A DNA stretch of 29,894 bases, taken from positions 1-29,894 of the IMG/VR virus record IMGVR_UViG_3300008116_000485, one strand, 5' to 3'. This stretch comes from a virus. Below the pieces are notes generated by a model. It was not told where the DNA came from. It did no database searches and saw nothing but the letters and a program-made list of their open reading frames with translations. The position numbers and the translations under genes were made by a program. Shown piece after piece: positions 17,308-24,833 of this stretch. The first letter of the stretch is position 1. Each line of letters starts with the position of its first letter.

Positions 17308-18228
17308 TTACAACTTACCAGTATCAACGTAAGCTCTAGTGATGTTATTCTGATAATTCTTCATACGATTGATCACCTTTGTGATTTGTTGCGTCTTACA
17401 AGATGAAATCTCTCGGATGTAAAGATACAGTGCTTTTTTGTTGAAAGCATCAATTCTATCACTGTTACGAAACAGTTCAATAACTGCATTAGCAATATTG
17501 ATGTCACGTTGTTTGGTGAAGATCTTGTTCACATTCTTTTCCCAGTAACTCACCATAAGGTCAAGAAACTCACGGTTTTCTTCATCCTTGTAATAACCAT
17601 CTTCCTGTTGCAACTTGTAAGTGTTTTCACCAGAATCATCACCGATTTCAACATGTTGATTGAAACGTTTGTAGTTGGTGTTGTTCTGGAAAATCAGATA
17701 ATTCTTGGCAATAATACTAAAATAACTAAATGCCTTACCCTTTCCACTTTCAAACTTATGAATGTTTGCAACCAAATGTGCGACAGTTTCCTTTTGTACC
17801 TCAATAGGACTTGTTTCAAAGTAGCAGAACTTAAACGTATTAAACACGTTTTCTACCAACTTTTCAAACGCATACTTGATCTTGATGTTATAAATTTCAT
17901 CTCTGATCGATTGATCCTCAGTCGAGTTGTATTCATTAATAGCGTCTTCGGTATCAGATGTAAAATACATCTTTTCCTTAGGCTTACGAGCCTTTCTCTT
18001 CTTAACGTTTGAAGAAATGACAGGTTCATCAGAAATAGTCACAATAGCAACCGGATTTTCGGTTACAGTCTTTGTCACGGATTTCTTTTTGGATGTAGTG
18101 ACTGGCTTCTTTTTTGTCAAACGAGTTACCAGTCTGGGCGCTGGCTTCTTGCCCTTTTTAGTCGGTTTAGTCTTAGGTGATGTCTTCTTTGTCTTCTTGG
18201 TTTTGATTTTGGTTTTGGTTTTTGACAT
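17308..18228 (-). CDS. Late sigma factor, T4 gp55-like
   Basis: A 306-residue protein. The core (residues about 105-290) looks like a phage sigma-70 family factor. LVANIHKFESGKGKAFSYFSIIAKNYL (in parts) is the sigma region 2 helix pair: 'F-x-x-x-K-G-K-A-F-S-Y-F' and 'A-K-N-Y-L' as in gp55-type factors, followed by NNTNYKRFNQHVEI. The gene is longer than T4 gp55 (about 185) because of a Lys/Thr/Pro-rich N-terminal tail of roughly 95 residues. That tail is probably disordered and DNA- or polymerase-binding. It overlaps the upstream membrane-protein gene by 56 bases, and ATG 18228 is preceded by GAAGAAA. It would direct host polymerase to phage late promoters; the TATTTATA/T elements nearby are candidates. 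Confidence 0.8.
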   Translation of the reverse strand: MSKTKTKIKTKKTKKTSPKTKPTKKGKKPAPRLVTRLTKKKPVTTSKKKSVTKTVTENPVAIVTISDEPVISSNVKKRKARKPKEKMYFTSDTEDAINEYNSTEDQSIRDEIYNIKIKYAFEKLVENVFNTFKFCYFETSPIEVQKETVAHLVANIHKFESGKGKAFSYFSIIAKNYLIFQNNTNYKRFNQHVEIGDDSGENTYKLQQEDGYYKDEENREFLDLMVSYWEKNVNKIFTKQRDINIANAVIELFRNSDRIDAFNKKALYLYIREISSCKTQQITKVINRMKNYQNNITRAYVDTGKL

Positions 18229-18484
18229 TTTCTTCTATCCTTTGATTGAGTTTTTGGATTATTAAATATAAATCTGAAAAGATCGATCCCACTTCATCGT
18301 CTTTTTCAAATAACTGTTTATCATCGATTAATTTAATCTGTTGATAAACTTCACTAACATCATTCTTGAATTCTACTATCCAACCCTCATAAATGTCAAT
18401 TTTATTTTGACAAATATAAACGATATAACCTAATATAACTGTTGTGGCAAAAAACAGTCCCAACAATAGACTTAATATAATCAT
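18173..18484 (-). CDS. Small single-pass membrane protein
   Basis: A 103-residue protein with one clear transmembrane helix at residues 2-24 (IILSLLLGLFFATTVILGYIVYI). A Glu/Asp/Lys-rich soluble segment follows, with coiled-coil character at 35-90 and a terminal Asn-Gln repeat. The topology suggests an N-terminal anchor with the rest in the cytoplasm. The last 56 bases overlap the start of the sigma gene in another frame, so the two are probably coupled. No family is recognised. It might hold a partner at the membrane or modify lysis, but nothing in the sequence decides that. Confidence 0.7.
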   Translation of the reverse strand: MIILSLLLGLFFATTVILGYIVYICQNKIDIYEGWIVEFKNDVSEVYQQIKLIDDKQLFEKDDEVGSIFSDLYLIIQKLNQRIEENVKNQNQNQNQEDKEDIT

Positions 18485-18487
18485 AAC

Positions 18488-18625
18488 TTATTCTTCTTCA
18501 TCTTCTTCACATTCATCACAATAGTTTGTTAGATATATGAGAGCTTCATCAACCATATCCCAATCTTTGGTTGTTTTGGCTTCTCGTAACATTTGTACAA
18601 TTTCACAGATTTCTTCTTGACTCAT
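18488..18625 (-). CDS. Small acidic protein, 45 residues
   Basis: Direct translation from ATG 18625 gives MSQEEICEIVQMLREAKTTK, then DWDMVDEALIYLTNYCDECE and EDEEE. It is predicted as two short helices ending in a very acidic tail. The three cysteines, two of them in a C-D-E-C pair, could bind metal. The stop is three bases before the next start at 18484, so it is probably in the same transcript. It looks like the small acidic proteins common in T4-like phages, but I know no function for it. It was too short for routine ORF calling. Confidence 0.75.
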   Translation of the reverse strand: MSQEEICEIVQMLREAKTTKDWDMVDEALIYLTNYCDECEEDEEE

Positions 18626-18639
18626 AGAAAGTTAACTTA

Positions 18640-18660
18640 AACAACCTGCTATTGGTTGTT
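18640..18660 (-). terminator. Weak hairpin between the EF-hand membrane protein and the acidic protein
   Basis: AACAACC / GGTTGTT, seven pairs around a seven-base loop, followed by TAAG rather than a T-run. It may attenuate rather than stop transcription, or may have no role. Confidence 0.3.
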
Positions 18661-18709
18661 AGTTAAAATTAAATAGTGTCAATGATTGTAAACGACAAAA
18701 AATTTTGAT

Positions 18710-19777
18710 TTATCTGTGAGTGAAGTATCGTTTAAAAAATTCATCGCCGTGATTTTCCATTTTCTTAAACTCTTCAGCAGACATTGTTTTGGCTTCATCC
18801 GTATCAATTTTACCATCATTGTTTGTATCATATTTTTCAACAATATCAACAACTTCGGTGTTTACGGTTTCAGTTGGTTGTGGAATAGACTGTTGTGGAG
18901 CTGGTTCGGTTACAAACTTTTCTTCTTTTTTAACAACTGGCTCTGGTTCCTTTTTTGGTTCAGGAGCTTCCACTTTTGTATATATAGCATATTCTTTACT
19001 GATAGCCATGTTGTACGCCAATATCAAAGCAACTGCAAGAGGATCAAATACAAAGATCAATACTAGAATAAACCATTTGACGACAGTATTAAGACTTACA
19101 TTCAATTCATCAGCAACAAACTTAAACGTTTGAATATCTTTATTAGACGCAGTGTTTAGTTTCAAATCAACTATCTTTTTATCAATAGTGTCAATTGTTG
19201 TTGAATAACCAGACGATTTGGTATTTTCAGCTTGAATGTTTTTGTCAGTTTGATCAATCAATTCCATTGTTTGATCTTGTACTTGTCTAAACTGAATAGG
19301 ATTTCTAGCAAGCAACGCATTGGTATTGATTTCGCTAAGTCTTGCTTCTTGTGTTTTACGTAGTGCTGATAAAGATTCAATACGAACTTTGACATCTTGT
19401 ATTTTAACAAGTTCCTGTTTCTTTTGATCTTCCAACGTCTTAATTGTATCCATCATCATTCCGTATTTCACAGACGATTGTTGATATGCACTGGTAAGAT
19501 ATCCGAAAATACCCAAAGATGTAATCAACATCAATACAAATACAGCACCGCACAAATAAGACTTCAACATCCACTGAGACCGTTTCCAAAACCTATACAA
19601 AAACGATGTAGCAACAAGTTTACCCAATTCCAATGATGATGCCATTACCATAGCAGCAATAGACGCCCCAGAAAATAACAATCCGATACCCCAAATGGAA
19701 AAGAATGCAGCACATCCTGCAATGAATAGTGCTGAAAATCCAAGTAACAGATTAAAATTTAGTATGTTTCTGTTCAT
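18710..19777 (-). CDS. Four-helix membrane protein with coiled coil and EF-hand-like tail
   Basis: A 355-residue membrane protein. Hydrophobic segments lie at about 8-29, 32-52, 73-94 and 232-256. The second one (ASIAAMVMASSLELGKLVATSFLYRFW) and third one (VLMLITSLGIFGYLTSAYQ) match a conserved-looking phage membrane protein, possibly of the DUF4407 type. Residues 105-220 form a long coiled coil between the third and fourth helices. After a Pro/Glu linker at 268-305, residues about 314-326 (DTNNDGKIDTDEA) form a textbook calcium-binding EF-hand loop with Asp, Asn, Asp, Lys, Asp and Glu at the expected positions. The C-terminal side is probably cytoplasmic or periplasmic depending on topology. 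Preceded by a terminator and TATTTATA, it starts its own unit. Its role is unknown. Confidence 0.75.
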   Translation of the reverse strand: MNRNILNFNLLLGFSALFIAGCAAFFSIWGIGLLFSGASIAAMVMASSLELGKLVATSFLYRFWKRSQWMLKSYLCGAVFVLMLITSLGIFGYLTSAYQQSSVKYGMMMDTIKTLEDQKKQELVKIQDVKVRIESLSALRKTQEARLSEINTNALLARNPIQFRQVQDQTMELIDQTDKNIQAENTKSSGYSTTIDTIDKKIVDLKLNTASNKDIQTFKFVADELNVSLNTVVKWFILVLIFVFDPLAVALILAYNMAISKEYAIYTKVEAPEPKKEPEPVVKKEEKFVTEPAPQQSIPQPTETVNTEVVDIVEKYDTNNDGKIDTDEAKTMSAEEFKKMENHGDEFFKRYFTHR

Positions 19778-19781
19778 AGTA

Positions 19782-19789
19782 TATAAATA
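19782..19789 (-). promoter_or_regulatory. Candidate phage promoter octamer TATTTATA
   Basis: TATTTATA lies between the terminator at 19801 and ATG 19777, with only four bases from the octamer to the ATG. If it is a -10 element, the transcript would be nearly leaderless. Confidence 0.5.
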
Positions 19790-19800
19790 TCTAAAAAAGT

Positions 19801-19826
19801 AAAAAACCCCACCTTTAACAGGTGGG
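19801..19826 (-). terminator. Intrinsic terminator after the Hsp20 gene
   Basis: Coding-strand stem CCCCACCT / AGGTGGGG, eight GC-rich pairs with a five-base loop, then a T-tract. It lies 25 bases after the Hsp20 stop. Confidence 0.92.
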
Positions 19827-19850
19827 GTGACATAACTTATTATATTTGGG

Positions 19851-20339
19851 TTACTTTACAGTAATCTTTTTAACTTCAGGTTTGTTTGGCTTGATTTTAT
19901 GTAAAGTAACTAACAAAATTCCATTTTCAAACTTGGCATCAATAGTATCTTTAGAGATATTATCACCCAATGTAAAACTTCTACGGAAACTAGAACGTTT
20001 CAATTCACGACGTAGATATGTGCCAGTCTGATTCGAATCACGTTCCACGTTAACCGCTTTGTTTCCTAGAATGGTCAATACGTTTGATTCTACCTCAACA
20101 TTAACGTCTGACTTGTCAAGACCAGGCACTTCTGCCTCAATCACAATCTTTTCAGAAAAATCAATAATGTTAACCTTTGGATATGATCCCTTTTCAAAAA
20201 AGTCTACCCCGAAATCTTGGGAAAAACTGGGAACATTTGCTGCGAAGAATTCATCGAAAATTCTATCAAACGGTGTCAAGAATTCATCACGATGAAGTGC
20301 ATGAAGTGTATTTTTATCGAACTTACGAACGTTACTCAT
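19851..20339 (-). CDS. Small heat-shock protein, Hsp20/alpha-crystallin family
   Basis: A 162-residue ATP-independent holdase chaperone. Residues about 48-155 form the alpha-crystallin domain: YPKVNIIDFSEKIVIEAEVPG, a central NVEVESNVLTILGNK strand, the LRRELKRSSFRRSFTLGDNI region and the family signature AKFENGILLVTLHK near residues 130-143. The C-terminal IxV/I-like motif is represented by KKITVK. The N-terminal 45 residues are a phage-specific variable arm. T4-like cyanophages also carry Hsp20 genes, where they are thought to help fold structural proteins. The start at 20339 has a good Shine-Dalgarno-like AAAGGAAATATAAT leader, one of the few in this window. A terminator follows the gene. 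Confidence 0.93.
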   Translation of the reverse strand: MSNVRKFDKNTLHALHRDEFLTPFDRIFDEFFAANVPSFSQDFGVDFFEKGSYPKVNIIDFSEKIVIEAEVPGLDKSDVNVEVESNVLTILGNKAVNVERDSNQTGTYLRRELKRSSFRRSFTLGDNISKDTIDAKFENGILLVTLHKIKPNKPEVKKITVK

Positions 20340-20406
20340 ATTATATTTCCTTTCATTAATAGTCCATTTGGACCTATTATCTCTTACTCTATTATAGACC
20401 TAAGAG

Positions 20407-20427
20407 GATGAAACACTTTGTTTCATC
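20407..20427 (-). terminator. Hairpin downstream of the DUF5672-like gene
   Basis: GATGAAACA / TGTTTCATC, nine perfect pairs around a three-base loop, 45 bases after the stop at 20472. No T-run follows on the coding strand, so it may slow or process the transcript rather than terminate it. A TATAAT hexamer at 20391-20396 just below it could be a -10 box for Hsp20, but no convincing -35 is seen. Confidence 0.4.
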
Positions 20428-20471
20428 AATCAATATATAGTTGAAATTAACGAAAAAATCAATACAAATAA

Positions 20472-21158
20472 TCAAGGAGCATATTCTGGAATCCATACTC
20501 CCATAGGACCATGAACTCCAAATGTTTTTCTTTGTAGATTAGCATCCACTGTACATTCTCTCGAAAATTTACATGCAATTTCATATGGCGCAAACACACA
20601 GCCATATTGTTCATATATGTGAGCGTTGTGTACACAAATGTTAAGATCCTCCGCAAAATACCCATTTCCATGGTGTTTGTAGAAGTCACCATGAGTTGTT
20701 GCAACGCAGGGAATATGTTCATGTGTAGACACTTCCAATAACTTTTTTGATCTAAAGCTAAATCCACCATTACCAACACGACGTACTTTACCAAATGGAT
20801 CCACAAAATGATTATCTATAGACGGCCAAGGAGCGCCAATATAATCATAATTGTAAAAGTTATCATCCCACATTTCAGGATCTACAATGAATCCGTCATG
20901 TTGAATTAACAAACAGTATTTAGTGTCAATGTGTTTGTGTAAATCAAACATTAAAAAATAACTATAGGCTTCGCTTGATGTTAAATTACGACACCGTTCA
21001 ACCAATACACCGTCTTTGTTTGCTACTGTATTATCATGAGTAATAAACTTTACAGCATCAAACTCCATTTGATTCATGCAATATCTCAAAGTCATCCAAG
21101 ATTCTTTGATCTTGATTGATGAAACACAAACCAACGTTACATCAGTTAATTTTCTCAT
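20472..21158 (-). CDS. DUF5672-like putative glycosyltransferase
   Basis: A 228-residue protein resembling the DUF5672 family, which sits near sugar-transfer genes in bacteria and phages. The key segments are QHDGFIVDPEMWDD at 86-99, YDYIGAPWPS at 104-113 and RVGNGGFSFRSKKL at 127-140. The G-N-G-G-F-S-x-R-S motif and the QHDG turn are the family hallmarks, likely nucleotide-sugar and metal contact sites. Its ATG overlaps the upstream GlcNAc-transferase-like stop by four bases, so the two are coupled and may act on the same acceptor. An assignment to enzyme activity is by family resemblance only. Confidence 0.8.
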   Translation of the reverse strand: MRKLTDVTLVCVSSIKIKESWMTLRYCMNQMEFDAVKFITHDNTVANKDGVLVERCRNLTSSEAYSYFLMFDLHKHIDTKYCLLIQHDGFIVDPEMWDDNFYNYDYIGAPWPSIDNHFVDPFGKVRRVGNGGFSFRSKKLLEVSTHEHIPCVATTHGDFYKHHGNGYFAEDLNICVHNAHIYEQYGCVFAPYEIACKFSRECTVDANLQRKTFGVHGPMGVWIPEYAP

Positions 21159-22441
21159 ACGTCTACTCTGTTCGAATATATTACTCTATCAAACTTATCA
21201 GATGTATAAAACTTACAATAGTAAGATGTCTCATTCAAGGTGTCAAAGTTTAGTGTGAGTGTTAATACATCCAATGATTGACACATAGCAGTAATAATTT
21301 TCTTTTCAAATGATTGAACCACTATCAACTTATTAGTAGAATCATACAACTCTATCTTTACGTTATCAACATCATCTGAAAGAAAATGATAAGATGGAAT
21401 TGATACATTCTTACTAATCGTTTTTATCTCAGATACATCAATATGTTTTCCCGATACGTAGTTTTGGTTGTATGGTGTAGGTGCAAACTTTCCACTCAAC
21501 GCATACAACGCAACTTCTTGTGATTTAAACTTGATTCCTGCATATCGTTCATATTCGTCTAATGTACGAATTTTTCCAAAACCATATTTCTTTGGAATCA
21601 CCACAGAATCATCGGTTTCTATACCAAACAATATGCGATTTCGTTTCTGAGATTGTGAGTCTCTTTGCCACCAAGATTTTTCATATCCACGATAAATATC
21701 TTTTGTAGAATCATGGTCATCCCAATGTTTCATACGATTATTTCGTGTGTATTCGTGCCATGCAATCACCTTGTGTGGATGGTACAAATCGTATCCGTGA
21801 GTAAAAGCTCTGACAGAGATGCTGATTTCCTCTCCATAAAAGTAGTATTCAGGATCATGAGGTACTTCTTCACAAAACTGACCATCAGTAAATGCAAAAT
21901 GGGCAGAATAAAATCTGGCTGGTATTGGCTTTGTGTATGACTGATGTTTGACAATTAAATTTGGAATAAATATAACTGTGCCTTCATCCGTGAATGTATG
22001 AAAATCCATTCTCCACGGTACCATTTCATAAGTCTCTTTTGAACGTAGAGGATCAAATGCTGGTATATATGATGTAATTAGAGGTTTACTACTGCCCATC
22101 GATACACATTGCTGGTACATGTTTTTCAACTCTGTATCCCACCCCTGAACAAATCGGTGGTGAGAATCCAACTGCAATGTGTATCTTTCGCCGTTGTATT
22201 GTCGTTGAATCAAATTTCTTGCCCAACAAGCTCCACGACTTTCCTTATACGGAACGTCAATGATTTGAATGTTTGGATACGTTTTAAAAATATCCAAGTT
22301 TTCAATATCATCATGTTGCCAACAGATACAAACCTTTAAATTTTCAGGTTTTTCTGCCGTCTCAAACATGTCCAGAATAGTTGGAACCAACTCTGGATCT
22401 CTATACGAAGCTATTTGTACAAAAATTGATTCATCGTTCAT
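21155..22441 (-). CDS. GlcNAc-type glycosyltransferase (PF11397-like)
   Basis: A 428-residue protein similar in shape to the GlcNAc transferase family PF11397. It begins IFVQIASYRDPELVPTILDM, the conserved start of that family. YKESRGACWARNLIQR at 65-80 and YTLQLDSHHRFVQGWD at 87-102 follow; the D-S-H triad at 92-94 stands where the catalytic DxD/DxH metal site belongs. The segment YFYGEEISISVRAFTHGYD, near residue 200, is also a family motif. A C-terminal region from about 345 is beta-rich and not recognised. It follows the HD gene after three bases and overlaps the DUF5672-like gene. The target could be a virion protein, host surface polysaccharide or glycosylated DNA base. Confidence 0.85.
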   Translation of the reverse strand: MNDESIFVQIASYRDPELVPTILDMFETAEKPENLKVCICWQHDDIENLDIFKTYPNIQIIDVPYKESRGACWARNLIQRQYNGERYTLQLDSHHRFVQGWDTELKNMYQQCVSMGSSKPLITSYIPAFDPLRSKETYEMVPWRMDFHTFTDEGTVIFIPNLIVKHQSYTKPIPARFYSAHFAFTDGQFCEEVPHDPEYYFYGEEISISVRAFTHGYDLYHPHKVIAWHEYTRNNRMKHWDDHDSTKDIYRGYEKSWWQRDSQSQKRNRILFGIETDDSVVIPKKYGFGKIRTLDEYERYAGIKFKSQEVALYALSGKFAPTPYNQNYVSGKHIDVSEIKTISKNVSIPSYHFLSDDVDNVKIELYDSTNKLIVVQSFEKKIITAMCQSLDVLTLTLNFDTLNETSYYCKFYTSDKFDRVIYSNRVDV

Positions 22442-22444
22442 AAC

Positions 22445-23104
22445 TTAATTTTCTAACTTCCACATGTCATACTCACATCTACATGATATATAGTCAGCAA
22501 CGTGAACAATACGGGGCAAATTTGTTTTCAATTCGTGGTCCGGATTATATGACATCAAGTAGGAAGAATTGGCCTCATGATATAGACCATCCGACAACTT
22601 GATAGCCAACGTCTCCTTCCAAGTACAAGTGATCTGGTACTGTTGAAGAATAAACAACGCCCTATCAGTAACATCCATGTACTGTAGATTTGAGTTGAAC
22701 TTGTACACTTCACCCTTGTTCTTCTTATGCCATTCACTCTCTTGAATCAGGTAATACTCTCCCTGTTCCTTGTCACCCAACTTTCCAAGATCGTGGTGAA
22801 TAGTAGCGAACGCCAACTCTTCATCGGTGAAGTCAATTGTTCCCCCACGGGCTTCATACAACTTCTTGACACCAAATGAAGTGGTCAACACATTCATGAT
22901 GTGGTCAAGATAACCACCAGCGTAAGCATTGTGATAGTGTTCCTTAGCACTGGCTGGTGCCATAATAGCACGGTAACCATATTCATTTTCACTATAAAGG
23001 TGCTTCAACTTTTCAAGTCGGTCACCGGAAAAGAATTTCTCAAGGTGTTTTAGGAATTTTTCGTAATTAGCAAAAAGCTCTTTTTCGTTATAAGATTTAG
23101 TCAT
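22445..23104 (-). CDS. HD-domain phosphohydrolase
   Basis: A 219-residue protein with an HD metal-dependent phosphohydrolase core. The metal ligands are visible: His68 in YLDHIMNV, His103/His104-Asp105 in TIHHDLGKLGD, and Asp204 in VHVADYI. The stretch between them is helical, as expected. Substrates in the family include nucleotides, cyclic nucleotides and nucleic-acid ends; the substrate here is unknown. It opens a three-gene unit with two glycosyltransferase-like genes and has a sigma70-like promoter upstream. The start ATG 23104 lies inside a 45-base stretch bordered by a perfect inverted repeat. Confidence 0.87.
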   Translation of the reverse strand: MTKSYNEKELFANYEKFLKHLEKFFSGDRLEKLKHLYSENEYGYRAIMAPASAKEHYHNAYAGGYLDHIMNVLTTSFGVKKLYEARGGTIDFTDEELAFATIHHDLGKLGDKEQGEYYLIQESEWHKKNKGEVYKFNSNLQYMDVTDRALFILQQYQITCTWKETLAIKLSDGLYHEANSSYLMSYNPDHELKTNLPRIVHVADYISCRCEYDMWKLEN

Positions 23105-23132
23105 GAACCAAATCCTACATCGAAAAAGAGCT
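23076..23132. repeat. 12-base perfect inverted repeat around the HD-gene start
   Basis: AGCTCTTTTTCG at 23076-23087 is matched by CGAAAAAGAGCT at 23121-23132, separated by 33 bases that include the ATG. The right arm falls in the spacer of the sigma70-like promoter, so it is not in the transcript from that promoter. The repeat may be an operator. Confidence 0.55.
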
Positions 23133-23140
23133 TACGTCAA
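23112..23140 (-). promoter_or_regulatory. Sigma70-like promoter of the HD/glycosyltransferase unit
   Basis: Coding strand TTGACG, 17 bases, TAGGAT, ending eight bases before the ATG at 23104. The spacing is ideal. The short remaining leader would make a nearly leaderless transcript. Confidence 0.5.
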
Positions 23141-23153
23141 TTTTTTAATTTAG

Positions 23154-23663
23154 TTATACAACTGGTTCAGCAGGTGTAAACGAAACAGATCCATTTGGAG
23201 TCGTCAATACAATTGATGCAACTTGATCGGCTATATCAACCTTGGCAAATCCACCGTGGTCAACCGTATAAACAAATACCTCTACAGTTTTACCATCATA
23301 CTCAATTGTGGTTTGACCCGAAACAAATTCGGTACCATCAACATATACCCAATTGACATCGGGATTTGGATGATCTCTCAAATCAGTTACAGTTGGAGGC
23401 AATGATGGTGAACCAACAGTGTATTCAATATCACTGGTGAATTCACCTTCTGGAGTTACCACTTTAAAGAAACCAGAACCCGTAGCTTCTGAATTCAAAT
23501 AAAATCCAATCTGCGTTGTGTTAAAAACGGCAACTGGATCACAGACCAATTCGTTAAAATAGATCTGGGTCTGACCATCAACGAAGTCGGTGCCAAATAT
23601 ATAAATCCATTGATTAGCAGGTCCAATTGTAGTAGACAATGATGTAATTGTTGGTGCAGCCAT
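23154..23663 (-). CDS. Two-domain IPT/TIG protein
   Basis: A 169-residue protein built from two IPT/TIG immunoglobulin-like folds, at about 1-82 and 88-165. Each starts PTIT/PTVT-x-L and contains a G-T-D/E-F-V-x-G-Q-T strand pair (GTDFVDGQTQIYF and GTEFVSGQTTIEY). IPT/TIG domains occur on virion surfaces and in adhesins and often bind carbohydrate. There is no signal peptide, so it is probably a decoration on the capsid or tail rather than a secreted protein. It lies after PhoH and before the HD unit, away from the main tail cluster, with its own TATTTATA element upstream. Confidence 0.85.
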   Translation of the reverse strand: MAAPTITSLSTTIGPANQWIYIFGTDFVDGQTQIYFNELVCDPVAVFNTTQIGFYLNSEATGSGFFKVVTPEGEFTSDIEYTVGSPSLPPTVTDLRDHPNPDVNWVYVDGTEFVSGQTTIEYDGKTVEVFVYTVDHGGFAKVDIADQVASIVLTTPNGSVSFTPAEPVV

Positions 23664-23681
23664 AATTTATGTATGTTTGGT

Positions 23682-23689
23682 TATAAATA
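23682..23689 (-). promoter_or_regulatory. Candidate phage promoter octamer TATTTATA
   Basis: TATTTATA four bases before the end of the PhoH stop region and 18 bases before the ATG at 23663, giving the IPT/TIG gene an independent start. Confidence 0.45.
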
Positions 23690-23692
23690 TAA

Positions 23693-24415
23693 TCAGACAT
23701 TTGTTTGTTTCAGTTTTTTTATTATAAACCGAACCAATGCACTTCTAACAATATCGTCTTCATCAAACTTAAACGTGTGAATACCATTTTCACGACTTTC
23801 AGTGTCTTCAAAGTGATTCATCATTTTAATGAACCCGCTCTTTCCATTGATATCACTTTGATCTGGATCACCCAAAATAAATACTTTACTGAACTCACCA
23901 ACACGGGTGACTAAAGTTACCAACTCTTTGTAAGTCATGTTCTGCGATTCATCAGCAACAATACATCTAGCGTTCCAGTTCAATCCTCTCAAGAAGCCGA
24001 TTGGTATGCTATCAATTCGTTGTTCTTTCTGAAGAGTATCTATGCTTGCCTTGGTAGTAAGTTCTGACAATTTTTCCAACAACGGCTGTATATATGGTGC
24101 CATTTTTTCATCAGCTTCACCTGGCAAAAATCCAAGTTTACTATCAGAACTTTCAACTGCACTTCTCAAATACAACAAATCGCTTACCCTTTTTTGATTC
24201 AAAAGAATAAGCGATGCTAAAATTGCCATGTATGTTTTTGAGGTTCCAGCAGGACCACTAACAAACATTACCTTTGTATTTTTGTCTAATGCAACATCCA
24301 AAAACTGTTTTTGTTTACTTGTCAATTCCCGTTGATGTATTTCAATCTCATTTTTGATTTTGTGTTTTTGTGGCACAATAGGACTCTTGTCTTCAAGGTG
24401 TTTTTTCTTTTTCAT
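23693..24415 (-). CDS. phoH: PhoH-like P-loop NTPase
   Basis: A 240-residue PhoH-family ATPase/RNA helicase-like protein, common in marine phages. Walker A is GPAGTSKT at residues 54-61. Walker B is CIVADESQN at 151-159, with Ser in place of the usual Ala of DEAQN. The segments LGFLPGEADEKMAPYIQPL at 94-112 and LGDPDQSD at 181-188 are the other family signatures. The N-terminal 30 residues are Lys-rich. Only the PhoH ATPase core is present; there is no PIN domain. The start ATG abuts the stop of the 106-residue gene directly upstream. Its role in phages is unproven but linked to RNA handling or phosphate stress in hosts. Confidence 0.93.
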   Translation of the reverse strand: MKKKKHLEDKSPIVPQKHKIKNEIEIHQRELTSKQKQFLDVALDKNTKVMFVSGPAGTSKTYMAILASLILLNQKRVSDLLYLRSAVESSDSKLGFLPGEADEKMAPYIQPLLEKLSELTTKASIDTLQKEQRIDSIPIGFLRGLNWNARCIVADESQNMTYKELVTLVTRVGEFSKVFILGDPDQSDINGKSGFIKMMNHFEDTESRENGIHTFKFDEDDIVRSALVRFIIKKLKQTNV

Positions 24416-24736
24416 TCAGTGTTTTGGTTTTACTGTATTATCTAATAACGATTCGATTCGTTTAACCCTACTACACAGTTCGTACTTTTCCTCTTTAAGA
24501 TAAAAGTCATACACATTTTGAATATTGTCACGAAATGCTTCTCTGGCAATAGTAATAACGAAGTCAGAATTTTTGAAATTAAATACTTCAGCCATTGGTA
24601 AGTTTTTTTCAATAGCGAATTCGATTGAGGATATAACACATTCTGTCAAATCGGTTTTATGCGATTTGACATACGATTCCAACTCTTTAAAATCAGAGGG
24701 CAACACAAAAGGTTTATATTTTTGCTTCTTTGCCAT
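24416..24736 (-). CDS. Small phage protein upstream of phoH, unknown function
   Basis: A 106-residue, mostly helical protein. It has a basic start (MAKKQKYKPF), a central amphipathic helix NLPMAEVFNFKNSDFVITIAR (20 residues shown in part), and a charged end ESLLDNTVKPKH. The pattern EKNLPMAEVFNFKNSDFVI resembles small phage helper proteins, but I cannot name the family. It begins a unit with phoH right after a terminator and a TATTTATT element. It may therefore act with PhoH or be expressed at the same time. Confidence 0.7.
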   Translation of the reverse strand: MAKKQKYKPFVLPSDFKELESYVKSHKTDLTECVISSIEFAIEKNLPMAEVFNFKNSDFVITIAREAFRDNIQNVYDFYLKEEKYELCSRVKRIESLLDNTVKPKH

Positions 24737-24744
24737 ATAACATT

Positions 24745-24752
24745 AATAAATA
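24745..24752 (-). promoter_or_regulatory. Candidate phage promoter octamer TATTTATT
   Basis: TATTTATT lies between the terminator at 24778 and ATG 24736, eight bases before the start. Confidence 0.45.
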
Positions 24753-24777
24753 TTTCCACGACTGATGTTAAACCAAT

Positions 24778-24803
24778 AAAAAACGCCATCGAAAGATGGC
24801 GTT
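24778..24803 (-). terminator. Intrinsic terminator after the 73-residue gene
   Basis: Coding-strand stem AACGCCATC / GATGGCGTT, nine pairs around the tetraloop TTTC, followed by TTTT. It lies 31 bases after the stop at 24834. Confidence 0.92.
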
Positions 24804-24833
24804 TGTAAATTGCAGTTATTTGTTTATGTTCTG

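Noticed and set aside
17509-18012. Plus-strand open frame of 167 codons opposite the sigma gene
   Set aside because: Hydrophobic antisense of Lys-rich and acidic codons; not a plausible membrane gene beside a clear minus-strand gene.
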